A stretch of DNA of 64,000 nucleotides from the NCBI GenBank assembly GCA_947184155.2, contig CAMXCT020000911.1, positions 1 through 64,000 on the forward strand, given 5' to 3'. The notes beneath the pieces were generated by a model that made no database searches, was not told where the DNA came from, and saw nothing but the letters and a program-made list of their open reading frames with translations. This document shows, piece by piece, positions 31,301 through 43,300 of the stretch. A program made the position numbers and the translations under genes. This stretch comes from Cladocopium goreaui. Its lineage: Eukaryota > Sar > Dinophyceae > Suessiales > Symbiodiniaceae. The first letter of the stretch is position 1; every line of letters begins with the position of its first letter.

Positions 31301-34300
31301 GTTTTTGCCATGCTTTTCAGGGTGAAAGCTCTGAGCGATTTTTCAGCTGGGTTGGCTTTTTGTCCCCTTGGATAAAGCTGGGGGAAGCCGGACTCCGGAC
31401 AGGCTTCGACATCATCACCAAGGCTGGAAGGGATGCTATAGGGCTACAGGGAACAGACAATGTCGTGCCCACGGGCTGCAGAATGCCAGAATTAGCTGCG
31501 GAGAAGTTAACGTAAGAAGTCGTGCCTACCCCCTAAACACAAGCGACCTCTGGCGTTTTTGGCGCACTTTTCTTGAGTTTTGTTGCGGTGAGAGGTCTGT
31601 TTGAGTGCACTCCATTCAATCTCAGACTTTGAACCATTGGCGTTTGATTAAAAAAAGCGAATGCATTTAACGTCATTTAACCATATTTAGCCATATTTAG
31701 CCGCACTTCGCCAAAGCATGCCATGGCCATGCCACGGCACTGCTTGGATTCTCAGGTGATCCAGGCCAAAACTCAAAAGGAGCTCTTGCTGATCATTGGA
31801 ATCCTGACCTTCCTTTTATCCTCGGTGCTCAACAACTTGACCGTTGCAACTGGGCAGCTTCAACAGCCAAAGCCGGAGATTTTTCCGTGGAAAAGGACAG
31901 AAGGATGAAGGCATGGAAATCGCCACCTTTCTTTTAAGATCTTTCAAGGAAATGAGTTACAACTAATTACAGCCCTGCATAGCCATGCTCAGGTCATTGT
32001 GATGATTTCACTTCTCCAGAAGCTCGTAAAGGATGACTTGCATTGGAGAAAGGGAATGGAGTGCCTCCGGGCGCCAAACTTGATTTCGATACCGTTGGAA
32101 TGACAAGTATCAAGAAAAGCCACGCAAGGATTTTTCGAATAGGATTCAACAAATTGTGGAAGAGCCAGGCTTGGCACACACGGACTGGAAGAACACACTG
32201 ATTGGAAGAACACAGCTGATGTTGCCAGCCAACTCCTGTGAAATCATCATACTGAGGTCCGATATATACGTACACATATCATATATTATTATATCATATT
32301 TCTATCACACACACATGTATTTAAATACATATACGGTATACGATCATATACATAATCCTAACATCTACAGTGCCAATATGTGAGAATATAATATAATATA
32401 TATATATATGTGTGTGTGCATACATTATGTTATACATGTATGTTTTTCCCACTATATATATGTGGATATATTATGTATATATATATTTATATATATATAC
32501 ACAGTATATATATAATGTATATATATATATATTGTAAGCCCACAATCCTTGTGACAACTTCTGGAACCTCACGGCTCCGCGGAAGGACGAGGACTTCCGT
32601 ATGAAGTTGGGCGGCTTAGTGGTGGTCGCCTCCAACGCGGGTGGTGCCTGGACCCCGATCGGCGACATCACCACTACCATGCTGTACATCGGCGGACAGG
32701 TGTGCTGAACAACGGATGAAACGGCACTGTGTGAAGTGGCATGGATATTATATGGATATTATAATATATACTTCACACACATGGATATATGATATATGTA
32801 TAATATATATATATATATAATATTATATATATAAGATATGTATGTGTATATATATATGTATATGGAAATCCAACAAAATGATGGAAGACAAAAACGACAA
32901 TTACATAGGGACTTGAAACAAGGCATGACCGTTTCATAGTTTTCCATGTTTTTCAATTGACTGTAACCCGTTTGAGCATTTTTGGTGGTTTCATGAGCTG
33001 TTGGGGACGAGCACCATGGATGTGGCAGCACCAGATGCAGGTCACGACAGTGCCTCTGTTGGCCAATCTCTTCGTTCCAAGCGTTCTGTGCTTGGTGGGA
33101 ACTTTGGGATATGAATACGTTCCCAGGCGGCAAGAGAAACTCAGATTTCAGGTGCAGATGACCTTCAAGTAGCGCAGGAACAGGTCCAGCACTACCTGCA
33201 GTTTTTTGGACGACGAGGGAACGCCTACTGTAGATATTATTTGTGATTCTTTGTGTATCCCATGCGCGCCCCATTTTCAACTGCTACTTGGAAAGTGCGG
33301 TTTCACAAGATGAACTGCGAGGGATCCCAGCTTTTTGTGGCTCAGTCTGGGGATGGGTCAATCACAGGCGCCACAAATGCTATAGCTCCCACCGCCTCGG
33401 CAACAAAGCAGATCTTTCCGGTGTGGATGGTCACACATTATGCATCATACCTTCTGGCAACCAAACATAGCAATTGAACATCCTATCTAAATTGGATTTT
33501 AACGGAAAATAGCCTATAAATGGTGGATTTTCTAGTGCTACGTTTGATTTCCAGGCCGGCTATTTTTTTTTTAATGTCAACCCTGCCAGTCCTCGGACTT
33601 CATCGCCCTTTTTTCGCTCAGATCCAGATGGATGACAAGCCCTTCGAGCGGGATCCTGCCAGTGCAGAGGATGCTGAAGTGCCCAATGGCACCTGGGATG
33701 ATCGCCGATTCGGATTGAAAATGACCTGAAAACAGAAAAACTGTGATGGGGAATATTGCGATGTTTTTTTTTTTTTCCTCATGTATTTTAAACTATTAGA
33801 TGGGTTTAACTCAATTTTTATTGGTGAGATGTTAGTTTTCTCTTTATATATATATGTGTGTGTGTAGTATTTTGGGGTGCGCTATTTCTCTTGTGCTCTC
33901 TCGCGGGCTTCCACCTAGAACTCCCTTGGGGCCACCTCTCTATGGCCGGCGGGCTTGCCGAATGCAATTAAATACTTTGGGGTGCGCTATTTGCTGTATG
34001 TACATTGTTGGCAGCTGGTTTTATGCCAGAGTTGGTGCACAAACTTCCGTGGCTTGCCCATCCCCATGTCTGTCAAACGTGACAACTGGAAATTGAAAGA
34101 AATTTAGTAGCTGATGTGAATCATTTAATTACATTACATATCATATAATCTACTTTCATGAAGCGATTCTAAAATATCATCATCATATAATATTGTTTCT
34201 TCCCCTGCCTCACCTGCAGTTTTGTTTCAATGATCTATCCCCAATATGAGTTTCCGTTTTTGATGAGAGCGTCAGGACATAAGAGGACCACCACCAGAGG

Positions 34301-37300
34301 ATGTTTCCATATGTTTCCAGCATCCAAGGTCAGGCCGTAGTCTTCTGGGGTGGGCTCTTCGGAATGATCACCGTGCCGGTCTTCACAGCCCTGACGCAGC
34401 CTGGTGGCCATAGATGGCCATAGATGGCCATAGATGGCGATAGTTATCTATGACTGATGTGAGGTTTGTGATGATTGATGGCGTTTTGTGGTGTTTCCAC
34501 CTTTTGAATCCTTTTGACATTTTTTTGATATGCCCGGTCGCCATATGTGATTGGGCGGCTTTTGGTCTCACCAAAATCAGGGATCCCCAGAGGCCGGGCG
34601 CCCTTTGCAGGTCATGGTACTGGATGGTACCAGACTTGTCCCAACATTCCCATCATTCCCATCATTCCCAGTGAGGCATTTGCACATGACCGTCATGACC
34701 CACACTTTACCCAAGGCCATGAATTGACTCGCGCAACAAAAAAAACATAGCCAAGGCAATGCCCTGCCTGGAGCGGCATGATGCTGGTCCTGGGGCTCTT
34801 GGGATTGTACCTTGGCTGCTAGTCATTGCTTTCAATTCTGGAAGAAGGGGTCATCCAGTGAATCCAGTGTCATTTCAAAATCACCAACTTGGAATGAGTT
34901 GGATGGTGTTCACGTGTTTTTGATTGATACATGCTCTGTTCTTTCAGCTCTCGCTTCCTCACACAGCCGGGACAGGGTGAGAGATGGTGAGAGAGAGCGG
35001 AAGAACATTGTTGAGCAATTGGCATCTCGGGTGTGGCCTGAAAGTATTATTTGACCCTCTCCCATTATGCCCGAAAATGTCCCGCACAGGGATAGGGTGA
35101 AATCAGAGCTGCAACTCTATCCAACTGCATTCGCTAAGTCCTGTGGTTTCCGTCAACAGTTGATCAACTGCCGGTTTCAGAGTCAGAGAACAGTGGCCTG
35201 GAATGGTGCTGGGGTACACCACATCCATACCTGAAGCTGTGGCATAAGTACACTTTGAACTCTCGATCAACCTAAATGCAGGCAAATATGCCATGAATAT
35301 CCATGAATATCCATATTTGGAGGATGATGGAGGATATTTGCTATCCATATTAATATCCAATGGAAGATGGCTAGAATGGCTAGAAGCTGGGTCTTGGGCT
35401 GAAATCCCCGAAGAGCCCAGGATCACTTCTCTTCTCCACGGTCCTGAAGATGAGCGACGGCCTCAAGTGCTGGGTCCCGTGTTGGGTCTCCATCCCTGCG
35501 GGGAATCAATCCAGGAACAACCTGGAAGTCATGGCTTCCTAAGCCATGCTTTCCGGTGGTTCCATGCTTCCTGGACGTGGTTTAAGGGGAAAAATAGAGG
35601 AACCCCTCATGTTCAATGTCCAAGGTTTCTGGTAGGTAGTGGTTTCCCTTGAACCAATCTATATAAAATAATAACCAATAAAATCAATAATTTTTTAGTC
35701 TTCTGGGCGGGCAGTGCTTCTACACCGCTTCTGGCCAACAGCTGCCAAGGAAATACTCCTTGAAGGGTGCCCTCACACGGGTGGAGGCGCAGAAATGTGC
35801 AACCGAACTTCTTCTCAGAAATGTGTTTGAACCCCTGGAGGAACCATAATTGTGATGGCCTTAGAATCCATGGTAACTATACCACTCAAAAAGACACAGG
35901 CTCAGAATGGGATCTTTTTGTTTTCAAGCCACACAGAGGGGAATTCATTTCTAAAGGGGTGTGGGATCATTTCATATCATGCAAAATCAAGTCTGGGATT
36001 GATGAAATGTCATATTATAATTCATATGCTGGCCATTTATGACTAGAGCAATTATCATGATTTATGTTTATGCTGTATGCTAAGTTTATCATCACATATG
36101 ATCAAGATATATCAAGATTATACACAATCACACGCACAGTGTCTCACTATCTATCGGGCCCCCCTTTTGGCGGCTGGGGAGCCAGGAAAAACATAAGAAG
36201 CTCGGGGTGGCTGGTGTTACATACAGCAAACATCCGCGCAGAAGCATGGCTCGGGCCCGCCTTATTGACAGCTTGGGAGTTTGGTGCCATTCGACTATTG
36301 AGCTTGGACTGTAATCTACGATCTGGGGGTTGTATTGCCTTCTTACACATAATATACATATATACTGTAACATACATATAACTCATCATAATTATATAGA
36401 CACATGTGCATACACACATTAATATACATATACCTATCACACACAAGTGCTATATATATATATACATACACATGCAAGCTATACGATACAATATATAATT
36501 ATATATATAATATAGACCAGGTCATACAACAACGGGTAGGTTCCGGACGCCCTGTTCTTCCTGGGCGTCCTCTTCGCCGTGGGCGGCTTGGAACGCGTGG
36601 GTCTGCTGAAGGAGTTCGCCGTGCAGCTCAGCGCGCTGGTGCCTGGGATCTTAAACCCCTGGGACCTTGGTGAAAACCTCATTTTTTGAATGGGGAAAAT
36701 GGGTTGAAAAGCCTCACTTTCCCTAGAAGTCTCATGAACTGGGGTTAAATCTATTTTTTTGGGGGGATAAACCCAGATTGATCAAATTTGGTATGAGGGG
36801 AAAAAAGTAATTACTGGGAGAGCTTCAGGAAGTCTCACCAATCATGGTAAACCCCCAATTGTTGGTTGCATCCCTAGTTTTGTTGGTGAAGGGCAGCAAA
36901 TCATCTGAACCAAAGCAGCTGTGTCTCCTTGGAGCCCGGCGCATGGGCAAAGGACAGGAAACTGATAGAGGCATGGTAATCATAAAGACATAGCTGGTGT
37001 TTATGGACGTTCCAGTAGCAGATCAAGGATCCATCCCATGATGGAGAAAACATGAGAAAACTATAGCCTGGATGCTACCACGGCATTGTTATCTTGAGTG
37101 ACATTGAGCATTGACATGAAATCATTGACTTTGGATTTGGGCATCAATATGCATGAATCATCATGAATCATTTTGCCAATGCCACATCCAACAAAGGACT
37201 TGTTTGGGCGCGTTTTCTCGCTATCCATTCTGCATGGAACCTACGACAAAAGATGAATGGAACCATGGAGGAACACCAATGAACATGACTGACCATGGAA

Positions 37301-40300
37301 TGAATCACATCAACATGAGCATACCATAACCCATAGGATCCATGTATGCTATATATGGTAACATTTACCATCAATATACCCCCAATGTTAGCATATATAC
37401 CATACATGGATCCTATGGGTAACTTAAGAACATGATATGGAAATTGTGGGAGGTTTTTTCTTCACGCTTCCCACCGGCTTGCTGTGCCGACGCAGGTGGA
37501 GATAAACATGGATTCATCACCAAGAGTGGATATGGTCATGAGTCATGCTGCAACCAGTCACCCAGGGTATGTACATCTCAAATCATCTCAATATTTTCCC
37601 TTTAGTAATTTCGCAGAGCTATGGAGAATGGCGCTTGAATAGATATGAATAGATGATTTACCTGCTGATTTTCCTGCGGATTTTCCATGGCCTTTTTTCG
37701 TTCCTCCCACAGCGAGGTGCCTTATGATGCGATTGTGGCCATCCTCCTTGGTTTCGCATCCGCGGTGGTGGACAATGTGCCATTGGTGGCCGCTGCTCAG
37801 GGCATGTCCTCTGGCAGATTTTACGCAACGCGTAAGGCGTCGTCACGGACCAGCGAATCCACGGATAAAAATGTTCGCTTATATGGCATTGTTTGGGCTA
37901 TATATATAATACACACACACACATATATATAAGTCAATCTCCTAGCATTCAGGTGTTGTCTCGTTACTTTCAGGTTTCATGTTTTGAAGTGCGCAACAGC
38001 AACCATAACCCAATATCTGTTCCACAGGGTCTTTCATGTTCTGCCTTGGTGGCACATTGCACCCACACTGGAGAAGTAATGCGAGGTTTCATGTGACTTG
38101 ATGCTTGTCAGAAACAAGCCAGCTGAGCCGACAGCAATAAGTTTGGCACCTAACCGAGCATTAGCAGAGAATGCAAAACACTTTACAAGTCAACCAGCGA
38201 AGCATTTCAGCTCACAATCTTTTTGCTGACAAGGGTTTTGGCGCAACCGCAGGCAATCATACTGATGCAATCCTCTCAGTCCTTCTTGGCGCTCGGACAT
38301 CTACATTTACATCCTTGTGGCTATCTTCGTTCTTTGACTGGTGCCGGCAACCCCCTGGCACAGGCATACCACCGCGCCCCGGCGCCCCGGCGCCCCGGCG
38401 CCCCGGCGCACAGCTCTCCCACCACCGGGCCTTCTTTTAAGACACTTTCTGAGCCAAGACAAAATTTTTTAGGAGGCATAGGCTTGCATTTGGGTCTTGG
38501 ACATGTTGCCTTTGCCTGTGCAGCTGACACCACCAAACTTGCCACACCAGGAACCTGTGGCTGCATCTTTGCTGCGGCATTGCTTCTCCCAAACCAGGGA
38601 CAGACAAACGCCTTGGACCCAATCACCACACAAAAGAAGGGGGATGGCTTTGGCTAAACCACCATCCTTGTTTTTCAACGTCCAAAATGCCGAAAAAAAT
38701 CGACAGGTATCTATTTTATTTTATTTTGCCCAAAATTCCCGCAGAGATATTTTGCCAAAATATCTTACAAGATATTTCGCCAAAATCTCATGAACGATAC
38801 TTTGCCAAAATATCCCGAAAGATATTTTGCCAGAATATCCCACCAGATATTTTGCCAGAATATCCCACCAGATATGTTGCCAGAATATCCCACCAGATAT
38901 TTTGCCAGAATATCCCGCCAAATATTTTGCCAGAATATCCCGCCAAATATTTTGGCAAAAATTTGCCAACATATCCCACAAGATATCTTGCCAAAATAGC
39001 CACAAGGATCCTTAGGAGACAATCTGCATCGCCCTTTTGGGGTCCGAACCAGAAAGTTTCCAGGGGTGATGGTCCGGGTGAAACCATCGTCCCCTGACAG
39101 ATGGACAAGCTGACAGCGTGAGGTATGTTGTCATCATATCACCCTCGAAAATGTGTTTTAACAGGTTTTCCGAATGCCAGACAGCAAACTGCAACTGTGC
39201 ATTGCTTTGAAAGCTATCTTTATCATGGCTGGCACCCGTTCAGAGGGTGATGGTCCGGGTGAAACCATCGCCCCTGGAAGACTTTTGATGTGAACCAGCA
39301 AGGGGTGATGCAGATTGTCTCCTAAGGATCCTTGTGGCTATTTTGGCAAGATATCTTGTGGGATATGTTGGCAAATTTTTGCCAAAATATTTGGCGGGAT
39401 ATTCTGGCAAAATATTTGGCGGGATATTCTGGCAAAATATCTTGCGGGATATTCTGGCAAAATATCTGGTGGGATATTCTGGCAAGATATCTGGTGGGAT
39501 ATTCTGGCAAAATATCTTTCGGAATATTTTGGCAAAATATCTTTCGGGATATTTTGGCAAAGTATCGTTCATGAGATTTTGGCGAAATATCTTGCAAGAT
39601 ATTTTGGCAAAATATCTCTGCGGGAATTTTGGGCAAAATAAAATAAAATAGATACCTGTCGATTTTTTTCGGCATTTTGGACGTTGAAAAACAAGGATGG
39701 TGGTTTAGCCAAAGCCATCCCCCTTCTTTTGTGTGGTGATTGGGTCCAAGGCGTTTGTCTGTCCCTGGTTTGGGAGAAGCAATGCCGCAGCAAAGATGCA
39801 GCCACAGGTTCCTGGTGTGGCAAGTTTGGTGGTGTCAGCTGCACAGGCAAAGGCAACATGTCCAAGACCCAAATGCAAGCCTGTGCCTCCTAGAAAATTT
39901 TGTCTTGGCTCAGAAAGTGTCTTAAAAGAAGGCCCGGTGGTTGGAGAGCTGTGCGCCGGGGCGCCGGGGCGCCGGGGCGCGGTGGTATGCCTGTGCCAGG
40001 GGGTTGCCGGCACCAGTCAAAGAACGAAGATAGCCACAAGGATGTAAATGTAGATGTCCGAGCGCCAAGAAGGACTGAGAGGATTGCATCAGTATGATTG
40101 CCTGCGGTTGCGCCAAAACCCTTGTCAGCAAAATGATTGTGAGCTGAAATGCTTCGCTGGTTGACTTGTAAAGTGTTTTGCATTCTCTGCTAATGCTCGG
40201 TTAGGTGCCAAACCTATTGCTGTCGGCTCAGCTGGCTTGTTTCTGACAAGCATCAAGTCACATGAAACCTCGCATTACTTCTCCAGTGTGGGTGCAAATG

Positions 40301-43300
40301 TGCCACCAAGGCAGAACATGAAAGACCCTGTGGAACAGATATTGGGTTATGGTTACTGTTGCGCACTTCAAAACACGAAACCTGAAAGTAACGAGACAAC
40401 ACCTGAATGCTAGGAAATCGACTTATATAATATTTTTTGGCATCATTTTATCATGGTATGTCACGTGGATTTCAAAGAATCTTTTCATATCTTTGGGAAA
40501 TCGCTGCCCAGGTATGAGCTCGATGCGCATCCTGCACCTGGGCAGCCTGGGCAGCCTGGGCAGCTTGATGAGCTCATCCCATGTGATCCCATTGTGCCAT
40601 TGATACCGTGTCGTCAGTATCTGAAGACGATGGTTCATTGGATTGGTTTAAGGGAAAATCTACAGGAAACCATGGCTTTTACCATGAAATATGGGGGTTT
40701 CCTGTAAAATTTCCCGTAAACCAATCTAATGAATGGTGATTTATATGAGAACTAACGGATTTTATGGTGATCAATGGGGATTCAACTAACAAAAATGGTG
40801 ATATGAATGGGAATTACCCTCTGGTAAACTAAGTTTGCTACGGAAGTAATGGACCCCATGTTTACACATGATTTAAATTACCTACTTAAACTGGTGATTT
40901 TGCATAGCTATGTTAGCTTTCCAGATGGTAAAATGAGCTTGTGGAATGTTATTTGTCATCCAGCCAAGATAATAGACAGACTATGACAGACTCATCATTT
41001 TAAGCAATATTTGGAATATATTTATTTGTGGCCGGTTCGGGGTAAAATCATAAGATATTCCTTTTCTTCCTGGCTTGCTGTACGGGACTGAAGGCATCAG
41101 AACCTTTCCCAAATTTTACTGAGTACATCGTGCTAAATACTTGTTTTTTTTTTTGGTTCAGTTCATCCCAGTTCGGCATCATCCTCATCCCCATAATTCC
41201 CCTAAATCGGGCTGGTCAAATCCGTAAAGATCTCTACTTTGGCAGGCTTACATAACACACCAATTTTGACTAAGTTACATCATGCTACATCCTATTTCCA
41301 TTGGCTTCATCCCCATTTTTGGTGAAATCTCCCTAAAAGATATGGAAAAACATACAGAGAGAGAGAGAGAGGTGGGGGAAAAACTGGTTGGGAGTTTAAC
41401 AGTTATATTATATTGGTAACCATACTTGCGATGATTGGTTGAGATGACGAGCATATTTTTGGGATGGGTCATATATAGCAACCCCCCAAAAAGATTTTTA
41501 ACAATACATTCCTACTATTTCCTACTAAAATAGTGATAAATTGAACCTTTTTACATCTTTGTGGGAGTTCTAAGAGCCACAAACCAGAACACAAAACATG
41601 ACCCGTGCCTCAATGGATTGGTTCAAGGGAACATGTACCGCCCTGTCACTATGGTTTCCGAATCGATTTTTCCCAACATCACCAACCCACCGAAATCGAA
41701 AATCCACAATTTCCATCATTTTTGATATGTTATGTGTATTATGTTAGATCCTCAATTTGCTGGTTAAAACCCACATGAAATCTATGAAATCCATATTTTC
41801 AGCCGCCAACCATTGGAATCTCCGTCGGATCACTGAGGCCAACGACGGTCTTTGGAACCTCATCACCTACTGCGCAGCCACGGGCGGCTCACTCCTAGTG
41901 ATTGGCTCTGCAGCGGGCGTGGCCTTCATGGGCAGCTTGGAATGGCTATGGCTGCAACGGGAGGAGAGGTTAGGGGAAAATGATGAAACATGGAGAGTTT
42001 ACCAGCTTGCCTTTTGGGAAATTTTGAGATTTTTTTGGGCTTATGATGGTTTATGGGAATGTGACCCATGGAAAGCGGACATTTGATGATGTTTGCAGAC
42101 ACTTCACTTGCCATTCAACATGCGAAATTGAACGGTTTTACCATTAAACATCCAACAATGTCAACCAACATAGAGATTCAAAGAAACAACTGGAATTTAA
42201 CGAAAAAAAACACGGGATGTTGGAACTGTCACCAATGGTTGAATCCTGGTGAAAAGGTGCAATTTTACCGGAAGTTAAAAGGTTACATCCAAATGGGGAT
42301 TTAGTGATGAAACAATTTATCCAACGGGACAGGAAAGTTGAAGCATCATCAAAATTGATTATCATCTACGGAATCTACGGTCTACGGTCATCAAACACAT
42401 TTTTTTCTAGCCGTGAAAGACTGAAAGATGGGACATTTCACAAACATTGCCATTCGTTTGCCGGCCACGAATGAGAGCTAACCGTCAAAACTTGGATTTT
42501 CTGCTGACCAACATGGGGATCCACTTCTTGGCAATTGGAATCTAGAGCGACAAACATGGGCCCCCTGAGGGATGTTTATGATTTAATTTGCACGCATGGG
42601 CATAGAACCATCAAAAACAAGGGTTTCTCCCAAACAAGTTTAGTTTTCGAAGAATAAATATCGTCACCACTAATGTTTCTCCGTGTTGGAAGGTAGAACA
42701 ATTGAATTCAGAAAACATCTACTGTAGTTACTACAGGATGGTCAGACATCCATCCATTTGTAGCACAAAGGTGAGGGTGGGTTGGTCCGTTGGTTGGTTC
42801 ATCTTAAGTCTTAAGTGGTATCGAGAACCCCATCTGCAACTAATACAGCCCATCACTGGATGTGTCTGAAAATGGAGTACACATCCTCAAATAGCAAAAT
42901 GAATGAACAGGATGAAGAACTGAAGAACCAGCAGATTTAGGTGAACTAAGCCCAGTCTGGGCCAAGGCTGATGCTTTGTTTCTGACCCCTGCCGGAGGCC
43001 GCGTTTTTCTTTGTTTTACGGTAGCTAAGTATAGATGGCTAATTTATAGATGGCTTATGATGATTTACCAAACATTTGATGTTCCATCTCTACGTTAAAT
43101 AACCGGAGGGTACGCCAAGCATTAGAATTTGAAATTGGGATTCCCTCAACATCAAGAATCATTCCCCATATTTTTTTTGGTCATGGGAAATGCGATCCTG
43201 CGATCACTGCGATCCGTCCACAAAGCATTACGGACTACGCTGACTACGCGTCAGCAGTGCACAATGAGGAGGAACTGCATACAATAAAGAGTCAGGACAG

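Larger units (their letters stand above)
37931..40424. mobile_element. Foldback-type element (2.5-kb inverted repeat) in antiporter intron
   Basis: Left arm about 37,931-39,028 and right arm about 39,307-40,424 are reverse complements with very few differences. The middle is about 280 bp. Each arm contains a run of about 25-bp tandem units (gatattttgccagaatatcc type) and a C/G-rich 8-bp repeat (ccccggcg). The ends read aagtc...gactt inside short tatat/atata flanks, which may be a target duplication. Long inverted arms built partly of short tandem repeats are the layout of foldback transposons. The many open frames through it are symmetric shadows and I see no transposase. It sits entirely in the intron between exons Q and R, so it should be removed on splicing. 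Confidence 0.8.

Noticed and set aside
38687-39675. Many open frames encoding peptides such as YPTRYFARISHQIFCQ on both strands
   Set aside because: They are translations of the 25-bp tandem repeat in the foldback arms, mirrored on both strands and in several frames, with no other sign of coding.
40423-40638. LPRLPRLPR / LGSLGSLGS repeats resembling leucine-rich repeats
   Set aside because: Derived from a 10-bp tandem word (gggcagcctg) within an intron, three copies only.
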